Shown piece by piece: positions 25,260-34,173 of a DNA stretch of 50,441 bases. The notes under the pieces are model-generated. The model made no database searches. It worked only from the letters and a program-made list of their open reading frames with translations, and was not told where the DNA came from. The DNA is taken from assembly GCF_900019265.1 (NCBI RefSeq), contig NZ_CYGX02000042.1, positions 1 to 50,441 on the forward strand, in the 5' to 3' direction. Positions within the stretch are counted from its first letter, which is position 1, and each line of letters opens with the position of its first letter. The DNA comes from Paraburkholderia ribeironis. Its GTDB lineage: Bacteria; Pseudomonadota; Gammaproteobacteria; Burkholderiales; Burkholderiaceae. Position numbers and translations under genes: made by a program.

Positions 25260-25946
25260 TCAGCCAGCCCGGCTCGACCTGAAGGTGATGCCGAGCTGAC
25301 TCACCGCGACCACAGCCTGGGTTCTATTCGCGACATGAAGTGCGCGAAGCACGGAAGCGATATGCACCTTCGCCGTTCCTTCCGCCAAGCCCAATTCCCG
25401 GCAAATCAGCTTGGTCGGCTTGCCTTGGACGAGCAATTCGAGCACTTGCATCTGTCGTTCGGTAAGAGCCTTGTCCGGCAAACGAAGCGCAGGGGATGGC
25501 GCATCGGGTTCGCCGTTGTCTCCTCTTGCAGGTGGTGGTCTGGTGCCGGGGGCCAGGAGCGCCGCGGGCGGAATGTAAACACCGTTGGCAAGGACGAGCC
25601 GCAACGCGCTCATCATCACACGGCTGGTAGATGACTTGGGTATGAAACCCATCGCCCCTGCGTCCAATGCCTCGATGATCGTGGCCCGATCGTCGCGACC
25701 CGACAAGACAACGACGGGTAGGCCTGCATATTCGGCGCGGAACTGACGTAATGCCTCCATGCCCGAGACGTCCGGCAGCGACAAGTCGAGCAGAACCAGG
25801 TCCAGATCGGTTCTCTGCCGCGCAAGCCTGAACGCCTGTTCGCAGTCTTCGGCTTCGACGACTTCGGTACCCGCATCAAGTTGCATCAAGACAAGCCGCA
25901 GGCCCTCCCGGAACAGCGCGTGATCGTCGACCAGCATAATCTTCAT
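25260..25946 (-). CDS. Two-component response regulator, NarL/FixJ family
   Basis: The product has 228 residues. The receiver domain begins MKIMLVDDHALFREGLRLVL, with phospho-acceptor Asp54 in LVLLDLSLPDVSG and later conserved Ser/Lys positions (VVLSGRDD, FIPKSS). The C-terminal LuxR-type helix-turn-helix is LTERQMQVLELLVQGKPTKL, then ICRELGLAEGTAKVHIASVL. Start 25946 is supported by AAGGA six bases upstream; a longer frame has no such support. It is the last gene of the cupin-lodA-lodB series, 87 bases after lodB. The likely phosphate donor is the hybrid kinase at 31984-33675, the only kinase in the window. Confidence 0.93.
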   Translation of the reverse strand: MKIMLVDDHALFREGLRLVLMQLDAGTEVVEAEDCEQAFRLARQRTDLDLVLLDLSLPDVSGMEALRQFRAEYAGLPVVVLSGRDDRATIIEALDAGAMGFIPKSSTSRVMMSALRLVLANGVYIPPAALLAPGTRPPPARGDNGEPDAPSPALRLPDKALTERQMQVLELLVQGKPTKLICRELGLAEGTAKVHIASVLRALHVANRTQAVVAVSQLGITFRSSRAG

Positions 25947-26033
25947 TGCCGTTCCTTCGCTTATTCCTGTTTGGGACGCGAAACCTGTAGCCATTTTTCG
26001 GTTCGCGCCACCAAGACATCCTTGCCATTCTCC

Positions 26034-27152
26034 TCAATGCCGGCGCTGCCAGAAAAGTGACGCTGGCCAGCGCATTTCGCGACCATAATAGTATGCGCGC
26101 ATCCCAAGATATGCTGAAAAACGCTGTTCCACCCGCGCAGCGTAGTGAGCGAGCGCACCGGCGTCCCCACCGAGGCTGGATTCTATCGCTGCTGCGGCGT
26201 CGAGGCCGGACTGCAACGCCTTCAATACGCCGGACGACGAAAGTGGGTCGTAGGCACAAGCCGAATCGCCTACCCTCAGCCATCGCTCGCCGTGAATCGA
26301 CGTGTGGCGGTAAGTGCTCGCCGCCAGCAGGTGAAGACTTTCCACATCGGAGGGTATTCCGACCTGCCCGCACGTATGAGGCGCCTCGTTCAGCCGGGCG
26401 ACAAAAAAGCGCAAGAGATCGTGGCAATGACGCTTCAATTGATCGCCGTCCGTCATATAGGCGACGGCCCGTCGGTTTCCCGGCAACAGGGCGCTATACC
26501 ACCAGCCCTCGCAAACCGCTTCCAGGAGGGTGCGCGCATTGCGCTGCCCGCACGGCGGGATGACGAAGCCGACCAGTCCAACAAGCTTGTCGTAAACAAT
26601 GCGGCGCTGCCGTCCCGGCAACGGCGAAGCGCCCCGCCCCGTGGCGTCGACGACGAAACGACTGCGCAGAGTGATAGGCCTGTCACCCGCGCGCTGCGCC
26701 TCGATCTCGACACCGTTGGCATCCGCTCGGCAATGTCGCGCGGTACTGGCCAGCAACACGTGTACCCCCGCGTCCGCGGCGCGACGCGCCAACATGGCAT
26801 CGAAGCGACAGCGATCCAGATGCCAACCGTGGCCGTATGGATTGAAGATGAAATCGTTCTGGTAAAGACCTTCCTCTCCCCATACAGAGGCTATTCCGCT
26901 GCTGGGCAAATGCGTGTCGGTCTCGAAGCGTTGCAGCGAATCCAGCGCGGCGAGAGGAACACGGCATTCTGGCGGTAATGTTTCGCCAATACGGCGCGTG
27001 TCGTAGCAGGACCGTTCGAGCACCGTAACGGCCAGACCGCGTCGCGCCAATGCAATTGCCGTAGCGCATCCCGCTGGGCCGCCCCCCATGACGACGACGT
27101 CCAGTGTGCGCGGTACAGGACATTCACGAGACGCAACGTGAGTCGCTTTCAT
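26034..27152 (-). CDS. lodB: LodB-like FAD-dependent maturation protein
   Basis: The product has 372 residues. It starts with a FAD-binding motif (DVVVMGGGPAGCATAIALAR) and resembles the tryptophan-halogenase/geranylgeranyl-reductase fold, as LodB proteins do (RFVVDATGRGASPLPG, RWLRVGDSACAYDPLSSSGV). In LodA/GoxA systems this flavoprotein is needed to form the cysteine tryptophylquinone cofactor in the partner oxidase. Its ATG overlaps the lodA stop as ATGA (27149-27152), so the two are translationally coupled. Length and position match known LodB proteins. Confidence 0.88.
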   Translation of the reverse strand: MKATHVASRECPVPRTLDVVVMGGGPAGCATAIALARRGLAVTVLERSCYDTRRIGETLPPECRVPLAALDSLQRFETDTHLPSSGIASVWGEEGLYQNDFIFNPYGHGWHLDRCRFDAMLARRAADAGVHVLLASTARHCRADANGVEIEAQRAGDRPITLRSRFVVDATGRGASPLPGRQRRIVYDKLVGLVGFVIPPCGQRNARTLLEAVCEGWWYSALLPGNRRAVAYMTDGDQLKRHCHDLLRFFVARLNEAPHTCGQVGIPSDVESLHLLAASTYRHTSIHGERWLRVGDSACAYDPLSSSGVLKALQSGLDAAAAIESSLGGDAGALAHYAARVEQRFSAYLGMRAYYYGREMRWPASLFWQRRH

Positions 27153-29176
27153 GGCGAACGGGAAACGATCGTATCGTCGCGTTTGTTCTCGGCGCGTTTG
27201 GTGCGCGGCGAGTCAGGCCGGTCAGGCAGGTTTTTGCCATCTGCTGGCTCGTCTTTGCGTTTGTTCGGTTCGTTTTTGCGTTTGTTCGGCTCGTCTCGTG
27301 GGCTCAGCTCGCCTCGTTCGACTCGCTCCTCCTCGACATAGATCGTGCCGCTGGTGATTTCGCCCTTATCGTCCTTATCAATATCTTCTGCCGTGGCCGG
27401 GATTGTCCAACCGTCCGCTTTTGTCAGCCGCTTCGCCTTCACGATACCCAGACTCGACCACTTGTTTAGCATGTCCCGACTGTCGTTGATACCGAAATGC
27501 CACAGTTCCATTTGTTCCGATAACAGGTCTGCCGGTCGATCCAGATTCTTGTCCAGATCCTTGTCGTCGCGACGCAGCACCAGCACTTTGTCCGGATGGG
27601 TGGCAGGCCACCAGGTTGCGTCCCCGCCCATCCGACACGCGTAAAAGTCAGCCTGCCATGGCACTGCGAGTCCCTCGGTAATCCGGCCTGCTCCCATGTC
27701 GTCGGCCGGCTGCTTCTCCTGTGTGGAATCTGCGCACCATAATTCCGAATCGGGATCGATTCGGCATAGCGCCTTGTAGAGACGTTTGTCCTTCATGATG
27801 CGTGACGCTTCTATTCCCGGGAAAAGCGGGCCACCCGAGCACGCTTGCAGCGCAATCCGGTCGAGCGCTTCACATTCGAACTCCTCAACCTTCTCGCAAC
27901 GGTCGGTAAAGGCTCCATTGGCCCAGTTGCGCATGTGCCGATACTGAATCGGAGTGAGAGCAAGTACTTCCGACGCATCGTTCGACTTCGCGAGCTTATT
28001 GTCGTCGTCGTGCAGCCTCGGCATCGCGACCTCACGCGGCGGCACGCTACTGTCAGGATCTCGCAAGTGGGCAAAAAGCATTTGCCGGTATCGAATCGCC
28101 TTTTCAAACACACTGCCCGGCGTGGGCGCATCATCGGAAGGCTTGGCGAGCGCGGCAAACAGACTCGAGGTTTCGTCGCTCCACGAGCCGTGCTTGTCCG
28201 GCACTTCGGAACGCATCACGCCCGCAAATACCCACCGATATCCTCTTGCCCGCCTGAGAATAGGCAACACGTCGCGATGAAAGTTGGTTTCGCCTGGTTT
28301 CGGTAGCGCCAGCCCGCTCTGGTCCATCCAAGCCTGATAACAGATGTCATACAGCGTGACAAAGCTGCTGATGTCCGGAGCGTAGTCAGGCGGCGCGACG
28401 ATGACCCAGGACGGCTCGGCGTCGATCCACGCATCGCCGTCTTTCACGCGGATTGCCGCAGTCACCGGTCCATCGGACGTATCGTCGCACCAGCCATCGT
28501 TGTCCGCAGCGTTATCGAGCGACGCGGGCTGTGATGACGCAAAAAACGATTCGCCTTTACCACCTACTACCAGCAGCCGGCCGTCGGAATCCGTGTGGAT
28601 TTCACCAAGCATCACCGGTCTGCCCTGAAACGTCCCGGGATCGAATGACGCATCGAGGGGCACGGCCTTGCCGGGTCCGACGTGCAGGCTGCAAGGAGGA
28701 GGAGCGATAATCAGTTTGTCGCGGTCCCAACCCGGATTGCGAAGCATCTCTTTCGAGGACGATTTGTCCGTGTTATCACGTTCAAACTGGGCGGCGGCTC
28801 CTTTGCGGTTTCTCAGTCGCACGGTCCATTTGATTTCCTGAACCTGCGCGCCACAGAGGACTTCTTCAGCCTGCTTTAGCACGCCTTTACTGTCGCGCGA
28901 GCATTTGTATATCCTGAAGCGCGCAGCCTGGCGCTTGAGCATTCCCTGGCCGTCACGATACATGAAGGGCTGAGGAGGCTCGGGCTGAGAAGGCTTGCCT
29001 GCCGTATCGCATTCAAAAGGTGATCGCCTCACTCGCAAGCCATCTGGGCCCACCCGGTCGGGCTCCGGTTCCGGTCCAACGAAGTACCGCTCTGAATTTC
29101 CCAGCCGGGCGATCCCGATCGACGGATGGATCTCGTAGGTAACCTTCGCGCCCGCGTCCGCTTTTTCGTCTATCAC
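27149..29176 (-). CDS. lodA: LodA/GoxA-type cysteine tryptophylquinone amino-acid oxidase
   Basis: The product has 675 residues. The N-terminus has the family block YEIHPSIGIARLGNSERYFV. The quinone-forming region is present: PWQADFYAC gives Cys514 with Asp510 four residues earlier, and NKWSSLGIV gives Trp573, close to the Cys516/Asp512/Trp581 set of Marinomonas LodA. These enzymes oxidise the epsilon-amine of lysine (LodA) or glycine (GoxA) and release ammonia and hydrogen peroxide; they are often secreted and antibacterial. A TTG at 29221 opens the frame, but the GTG at 29176, six bases after GAGGAG, is the better start. No Sec signal peptide is evident. The C-terminal tail is very charged and includes a 7-residue repeat (DEPNKRKNEPNKRKDEP). 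The precise substrate is unknown. Confidence 0.88.
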   Translation of the reverse strand: MIDEKADAGAKVTYEIHPSIGIARLGNSERYFVGPEPEPDRVGPDGLRVRRSPFECDTAGKPSQPEPPQPFMYRDGQGMLKRQAARFRIYKCSRDSKGVLKQAEEVLCGAQVQEIKWTVRLRNRKGAAAQFERDNTDKSSSKEMLRNPGWDRDKLIIAPPPCSLHVGPGKAVPLDASFDPGTFQGRPVMLGEIHTDSDGRLLVVGGKGESFFASSQPASLDNAADNDGWCDDTSDGPVTAAIRVKDGDAWIDAEPSWVIVAPPDYAPDISSFVTLYDICYQAWMDQSGLALPKPGETNFHRDVLPILRRARGYRWVFAGVMRSEVPDKHGSWSDETSSLFAALAKPSDDAPTPGSVFEKAIRYRQMLFAHLRDPDSSVPPREVAMPRLHDDDNKLAKSNDASEVLALTPIQYRHMRNWANGAFTDRCEKVEEFECEALDRIALQACSGGPLFPGIEASRIMKDKRLYKALCRIDPDSELWCADSTQEKQPADDMGAGRITEGLAVPWQADFYACRMGGDATWWPATHPDKVLVLRRDDKDLDKNLDRPADLLSEQMELWHFGINDSRDMLNKWSSLGIVKAKRLTKADGWTIPATAEDIDKDDKGEITSGTIYVEEERVERGELSPRDEPNKRKNEPNKRKDEPADGKNLPDRPDSPRTKRAENKRDDTIVSRSP
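27249..27290 (-). repeat. Two tandem 21-bp repeats in the lodA tail
   Basis: Units at 27249-27269 and 27270-27290 differ at two bases. They encode the NKRK(N/D)EP heptapeptide twice in the charged C-terminal tail of the LodA-like protein. Confidence 0.9.
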
Positions 29177-29235
29177 TGAAGTCTCCTCAATGAAAGGGGC
29201 AGCATTCTTGCGTCGAAACAATACCGTGCGAAAAC

Positions 29236-30273
29236 TTACTTTCCTTTGGGTGCATCCAGGCTGCTACCGGGGGAATCATCTTCCAGAACGTGCAGAATCG
29301 GATGCGGCGTCTGCAGCGCAAGCATGACGAGATCTTCGTTACCTGAAACCCCGTACCAATGTAGTGCACCTTTCGGAACGAGCACGAGATCGCCTTCCAT
29401 CAGTTCTTTTTCCTCGAGGGCGTCGTTCCACTTGGCAATTCCGGCCTCGACAGGGTTGAGCGATGGCCTGACTGTCATGTTGGCGCACCCTTGCCAGCAT
29501 AGAGCGAGTTCAACGCTCTTCGGATGAAAGTGCTCAGGATTTTCCTGCCCAGGCACGAACGTATAGGCCGTGAAATGGAAGGCGGGCTTGGCAAAATCCG
29601 TTGCGCCACCCGCGACGAGTCCTTCCTTGCCCCAGATCTTCGACCTGACGCATATCAGTTTGGGATCGAGTTCAAAGCCGAGATAGTCGAGGATCTTTCG
29701 TTTGTACGACATCAGCGTATCGCTGCTCAACACCTGGGGATAGCCTTGCGGAAATGCTTTGCCTTCCACGTATGATGTAACGCCGTCCGGAACGCCGTGG
29801 TTATCTGAAATGCGAACTAGCAAAAGAACAAGTTTTTCAACTGGCCACACTTGCGGATTTTGCCCCGCTCTCGGAAACGGATGCTGAACGCTCTTCCGTT
29901 CCTGGTCGAGAGCCGTGAAACTGCGCAACGCATACTTTGGCAGAACCAAAGTGTCACCCGGCTCGATATGAATGCCGTTCGAATCCGCCGCGTCGACTAT
30001 GCAAGGATCCCAGCCCGGTCCTTCCGACCGCTGCAACGCGACGGAAACCGTCCCGCGGCCGCGCCAACAAATCACGAGTTCGACCTGGTCGGTGTAGTAA
30101 TGGGGAAGAGTTTGCTGGCCGGGCGCGATCGACAGGACTTCTACGGTCGGAGACGGATCGCTCATGTTCGGCCACGCGATCGGCATGCGTTGGAAACCTG
30201 GACCTCCCGCTGCACGAACATTGGCGACAAAATCCCTTAAATGCTTAATATTGACCTGTCCAAAGTTGATCAC
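29236..30273 (-). CDS. Bicupin protein encoded upstream of lodAB
   Basis: The product has 345 residues with two cupin barrels. The first contains HYYTDQVELVICWRGRGTVS with EPGDTLVLPKYALRSF; the second contains HFHPKSVELALCWQGCANMT with EGDLVLVPKGALHWYG. His and Glu residues suitable for metal binding appear in both. A pair of ATGs at 30297/30294 opens the frame, but they are followed by GGAGG inside the frame; the GTG at 30273, seven bases after that site, is the likely true start. The stop lies 59 bases before lodA, so it is co-transcribed with lodA and lodB. It may have a dioxygenase, sensor or carrier role linked to the oxidase; no reaction can be named. Confidence 0.82.
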   Translation of the reverse strand: MINFGQVNIKHLRDFVANVRAAGGPGFQRMPIAWPNMSDPSPTVEVLSIAPGQQTLPHYYTDQVELVICWRGRGTVSVALQRSEGPGWDPCIVDAADSNGIHIEPGDTLVLPKYALRSFTALDQERKSVQHPFPRAGQNPQVWPVEKLVLLLVRISDNHGVPDGVTSYVEGKAFPQGYPQVLSSDTLMSYKRKILDYLGFELDPKLICVRSKIWGKEGLVAGGATDFAKPAFHFTAYTFVPGQENPEHFHPKSVELALCWQGCANMTVRPSLNPVEAGIAKWNDALEEKELMEGDLVLVPKGALHWYGVSGNEDLVMLALQTPHPILHVLEDDSPGSSLDAPKGK

Positions 30274-30370
30274 GGTTTTTCCTCCGAGGCTCATCATTAC
30301 AAGGCGTCAATCAGGAAAATGAGTCCCCCCGGACTTGCTACCGCTTATCGATAACTAATAGTTGAGAAAT

Positions 30371-30398
30371 ATTGTAGAAACTCGAATTCGCAAGTCAA
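30371..30398 (-). promoter_or_regulatory. Sigma70-like promoter of the cupin-lodAB-regulator operon
   Basis: On the minus strand TTGACT (30393-30398) and TACAAT (30371-30376) are separated by 16 bases, one mismatch each from consensus, in an AT-rich stretch. It lies about 95 bases upstream of the GTG start of the bicupin gene. Confidence 0.7.
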
Positions 30399-30583
30399 CT
30401 GAGATAGCGATTATTTATTCACGCGGCAGTGGCGTCAGACTTTCTGGAGTTGTCCCTGTAGGTCAGGACACTCGGACATCGCCAGGTTAAGAGGCCAGTT
30501 CAAAACCCCGGGGGATATTTGCCTTCTCAGCAACCTGTTAACCCAGGGCACCTGAGCAACGGAATCCCAAGGATGAAAGCACG

Positions 30584-30760
30584 GTGATTGAAGACGAATT
30601 GCGGCGGACACTGATCGAACCATTACTGCCGCGACCGGGGCCTCGAGGGAAGAGCGATCCTGGTCGCCCGCGTGGAGAATTTGTTGTGCTGTGCGCGGGC
30701 GGCGGCGCTCCGGCTCGCTCAGAATCTCGATGGGTTTCATCTATTGACCAGACTCATTGA
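30584..30760 (+). pseudogene. IS5-family transposase N-terminal remnant
   Basis: This plus-strand frame reads VIEDELRRTLIEPLLPRPGP, then RGKSDPGRPR, like the (DELW)TLIEPLLP...GRP start of IS5-group transposases, but the following sequence does not continue the family and stops after 58 codons. No catalytic residues or terminal inverted repeats were found. It looks like the stub of an old insertion in the 800-base divergent gap (30274-31071), which otherwise holds only promoters. Confidence 0.45.
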
Positions 30761-31071
30761 TAGTCACAAGGCGGCTCGCTATTTTGGATCATCGCGCCCC
30801 AACATACGTGGGGCCGCTCCCACTTTCTCTCTGCCGCAACCGCTGAGGTAAGCACACGAGATGCGCTCCGCACATTTCATTTCGCTGGACAAGGCACGCT
30901 GTAGTCAACGAAAGCGAAATTGTCCACCCCGCACGTCGTTCTAGTCCGAAAGGCTTATTTTTCATTTTCAAATGCGCAACTAGACTACAAAACGAAACGG
31001 AGACTGGAACGTTGGCAAGTCGCCATGGAACGGCCGGAACGCATGAAGACGTCGAAACAGGGAGAAAGGAA

Positions 31072-31974
31072 ATGCGGGAAAAGCGGAATATGAAAATGCG
31101 CGGGCGCAGCCTGCTTGTTCGAACAGGAGTCACATGCGCTCTGCTCGCCGCCTCACTTGCCGCAGCGGAAGAGATCAAGATCGGCGGCGCGGGCCCCGCC
31201 ATGGGAACCATGCGCCTCCTCGCTGAACGCTACAACCAGACGCACGACGAGCCGAAAATAAAGGTGCTGGCCGCGAGCCTGGGTTCTGCCGGAGGAATCC
31301 GGGCTGCAACCGAGGGCGCGATTGACATCGGTGTGAGCAGCGTACCGTTGACCGAAACCGAGCACGACAAGGGAGCGATAGATACGGAAGTCGCTCGTAC
31401 ACCGTTCGTCTTCGTGGTCGGCATGAGCACACCCGTCAGTGGATTGAGTACCCGTCAGTTGCAGGATATCTATTGGGATACTTTCCAGAACAAGGACCCT
31501 GATTGGTCAAGCTACGTAGATCGAAATCTTCCCCACCATGACGGGCCTCTTCCTCGAATTCGAATCGTCATGCGGCCGAGCAATGAATCGGACAATGCAA
31601 TCATCAAGAAGATCTCCCCGGAAATCGACCAGGCGATGACGGCGCTAGAAGTGCGACCCGGCATGATTGTCAAGTCGACTGCTCAGGAGAACGCGGGAGC
31701 GATTGAGGAGATCCCTGGCGCGTTTGGCACCTCGACCCTAAGCCTCATCGTGACGGAACATCGCAGAATCCGGCCGCTGGCCATCAACGGAGTCGAACCT
31801 TCGCCGCAATCCGTTGCAGATGGACGCTATCCATATTACAAGTCTGTTTTCCTTATCACCGGCTCCAGGTCTTCCCCCGCAGCGCAGACGTTCATCGCAT
31901 TCGTCAAATCGAGAGACGGTCGGGAGATTCTTGCGGAAACCGGGCATACCGTGGTCGACAGGCCAAAACAGTAG
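31072..31974 (+). CDS. PstS-like periplasmic binding protein
   Basis: The product has 300 residues. A Sec-type signal peptide is visible (RSLLVRTGVTCALLAASLAA), followed by EEIKIGGAGPAMGTMRLLAE and GAIDIGVSSVPLTE, the layout of the PstS-like/solute-binding superfamily. The match is to phosphate-type binding proteins in fold only. An upstream ATG at 31012 exists, but GGAGAAAGGA directly precedes the ATG at 31072. No ABC permease or ATPase is nearby. The gene is followed after nine bases by the hybrid kinase, so it is better explained as a periplasmic ligand receptor feeding that kinase. Confidence 0.85.
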   Translation: MREKRNMKMRGRSLLVRTGVTCALLAASLAAAEEIKIGGAGPAMGTMRLLAERYNQTHDEPKIKVLAASLGSAGGIRAATEGAIDIGVSSVPLTETEHDKGAIDTEVARTPFVFVVGMSTPVSGLSTRQLQDIYWDTFQNKDPDWSSYVDRNLPHHDGPLPRIRIVMRPSNESDNAIIKKISPEIDQAMTALEVRPGMIVKSTAQENAGAIEEIPGAFGTSTLSLIVTEHRRIRPLAINGVEPSPQSVADGRYPYYKSVFLITGSRSSPAAQTFIAFVKSRDGREILAETGHTVVDRPKQ

Positions 31975-31983
31975 TCATTGAAC

Positions 31984-33675
31984 ATGGTCCGAAACGAGGT
32001 CGCCGTCACCGTAACCAGGATTGCTACCATCGTTGCCCTCATTTTGACGGTGGCTCTCCCGTGGGGCTATTTCCGGGTCGCGTACGGTGCACTTGAGAGT
32101 CAAACCGAAACAGAAGCCGAGATACGCGCTGGACTTTTAAGTCAGTTCATCGGCGCGAACCCGGAGTTGTGGACGTTCTACGAGCACAGTCTGCACGAAG
32201 CGCTTTCTCGCGACCCGCCGCTGCGGCCGGAACAATTCAACCAGATCCTGAACTTGAAGCATGAAACCGTGGCAAGCGTAGGGAAACCTCCCCCATGGCC
32301 ACGAATCAAGCATACGGTCGAACTCTATGATGCCGGCAAGGTCACTGGCTATCTTGAAGTGACTCGCTCGATGCGAGCCGTGGTTCGCGATACGATCATC
32401 GTCGCACTGCTCGGCTTATTGATGGGCGCGGCCGTATTCTTCGTCCTGCGTGTGCTTCCCCTCAGAGCGTTGCAGCACGTAACGCAAGCGCTGGAGCAGG
32501 AGATCAAACAACACGTCGAGGCCAGGAGGGAAGCGGAGGCCGCGAATCGGGCCAAGTCACAGTTTCTCGCAGCAGCCAGTCACGATTTGCGCCAACCGCT
32601 GCACGCGCTCGGCCTGTTTGCTGCGGGACTCACCTCTGTCGTCCGGGAGCCGTCCGTGCTTGGGATCGTCGCCAAGATCAATGACTGCACCGAATCACTG
32701 GAAGAACTGTTCAACGAGCTACTGGATATATCGAAGCTTGATGCGGGGGTTATCCAGCCGGTTTCGAGCTACTTTCCGATCGAAGCGTTGTTTTCCAAAT
32801 TGCGAGTTGAGTATGAGCCGATGGCAATCGAAAAAGGACTGTCTCTGAAGATCATGACAAGCAAGGCTCAGGTCTTCAGCGACTCAATCCTTCTTGAGCA
32901 AATCCTCAGCAACCTGATAGCGAATGCAATTCGCTACACCCCGAGCGGCGGGCGCGTACTTGTAGGTTGCCGACGCCGCGCGCAAAAGCTCCGCGTGCAA
33001 GTCTGGGATACGGGAATCGGAATTCCGGCACACCAGACTGAAAAAATCTTCGAAGAGTTTTATCAGCTCGGCAACCCGGAACGTGACCGCAGGAAAGGCC
33101 TGGGCCTGGGCCTCGCGATTGTGAAACGCACGGCCAAGCTGTTGGGATCCGACGTGCAACTGGCTTCGCAGCCGGGACGGGGTTCCGTCTTCAGCTTCGA
33201 GATACCGATCGGGTACCCTCCACTATCCGTCCCGAAACAGAGCATTCCTCCAGGCGATTTTTCGACTGACGCCGTGAAGGGAAGTCTGATCGCTGTCGTA
33301 GATGACGAACCGGAAATACTCGACGCAATGTATACCCTGTTGTCACAGTGGGGTTGCGAAACCGTCTGTGCGGCAACACTCGAGGAAGCTACGCAACGGC
33401 TCAGTCGCCATGCTCGACGGCCAGACGCTTTCCTCGTCGACTATCGACTGCGCGAGGGTGTGTCGGGAATTGGTGTCATCCAGAACCTGCAGGCACGGTT
33501 CGGAAGTGATATACCTGCTGTTCTGATCACCGGTGAGACAGCGCCCGACAGTCTGAGAGAAGTGAATGAAAGTGGCTATCAACAAATCCATAAACCACTT
33601 CCTCCTGCCCGACTCCATGAATTGTTGAGTGTCCTTATCACATCCCAACAAGACGAACAGAGCCGCCCGTCGTAG
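31984..33675 (+). CDS. Hybrid sensor histidine kinase
   Basis: The product has 563 residues. Two membrane helices (about residues 10-30 and 136-157) enclose a roughly 105-residue periplasmic sensor. A coiled region leads to a HisKA domain with His200 (AAASHDLRQPLHALG), an ATPase domain (SNLIANAIRYTPSGG, WDTGIGIP, KGLGLGLAIV) and a C-terminal receiver with Asp486 (AFLVDYRLREGVSG). An in-frame TTG at 31978 exists; the ATG at 31984 is preferred. It is coupled to the PstS-like gene, which may present a ligand. The probable output partner is the NarL-type regulator at 25260-25946, on the far side of the lodAB operon. Confidence 0.93.
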   Translation: MVRNEVAVTVTRIATIVALILTVALPWGYFRVAYGALESQTETEAEIRAGLLSQFIGANPELWTFYEHSLHEALSRDPPLRPEQFNQILNLKHETVASVGKPPPWPRIKHTVELYDAGKVTGYLEVTRSMRAVVRDTIIVALLGLLMGAAVFFVLRVLPLRALQHVTQALEQEIKQHVEARREAEAANRAKSQFLAAASHDLRQPLHALGLFAAGLTSVVREPSVLGIVAKINDCTESLEELFNELLDISKLDAGVIQPVSSYFPIEALFSKLRVEYEPMAIEKGLSLKIMTSKAQVFSDSILLEQILSNLIANAIRYTPSGGRVLVGCRRRAQKLRVQVWDTGIGIPAHQTEKIFEEFYQLGNPERDRRKGLGLGLAIVKRTAKLLGSDVQLASQPGRGSVFSFEIPIGYPPLSVPKQSIPPGDFSTDAVKGSLIAVVDDEPEILDAMYTLLSQWGCETVCAATLEEATQRLSRHARRPDAFLVDYRLREGVSGIGVIQNLQARFGSDIPAVLITGETAPDSLREVNESGYQQIHKPLPPARLHELLSVLITSQQDEQSRPS

Positions 33676-33735
33676 CGACCGGCTCCGGGTAATGCATGTG
33701 AGATCTTATGCAACTCGTGAAAATTTGAACAGAAC

Positions 33736-34173
33736 CTAGATCAAGAGGCAGTAAGTCACCGGAGTGCCGTCGTTGAGTTGCCCGCGGATAAAGATTTCGC
33801 GTGTCAGGTTTGACGGAGTTAGCAGCGATACCAACTGCCCAATGAGAAACGCCCCGATAGCAACCGGCGCTGATACTGCGGCTCCGAACGCAGCCACCGC
33901 TAGTCCCTCGATCGATTTCAGACCTGCCTCCGTGGCAAGCTCGCCGAACAGATGCGATGCTTCATCGTTGGAAGGGTCACCATTGTTTACCACGACATAA
34001 AATCCGTTATCAAGCTTCGACGACACCTGCACGTCAGCATCGTCGCGGATCGTCACGGTCTCGCCCGTAGCGAGACCAACCGCCCCGCTTGGCACTGGCA
34101 CATCGAACCCGTCCGGAGACTGAACCGTACGAACACCACAGACGTTAGAAGATGAATCAGACATCGCATCCAT
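33736..34173 (-). CDS. Small protein with hydrophobic core
   Basis: The product has 145 residues and no recognised family. Its first half is polar and beta-rich (VPVPSGAVGLATGETVTIRD). Its second half has a strongly hydrophobic helix (LAVAAFGAAVSAPVAIGAFL, IGQLVSLL) before a short polar end. The ATG at 34173 has GGGAGG seven bases upstream; the ATG at 34194 has none. It is convergent with the kinase gene and lies downstream of two other small genes. The shape is compatible with a pore-forming or membrane-inserting peptide or an immunity-like protein; nothing shows which. Confidence 0.6.
   Translation of the reverse strand: MDAMSDSSSNVCGVRTVQSPDGFDVPVPSGAVGLATGETVTIRDDADVQVSSKLDNGFYVVVNNGDPSNDEASHLFGELATEAGLKSIEGLAVAAFGAAVSAPVAIGAFLIGQLVSLLTPSNLTREIFIRGQLNDGTPVTYCLLI

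Noticed and set aside
31072..31974. Phosphate ABC transporter binding protein
   Set aside because: Fold resemblance only; no pstCAB genes nearby, and tight coupling to a hybrid kinase points to a sensory role.
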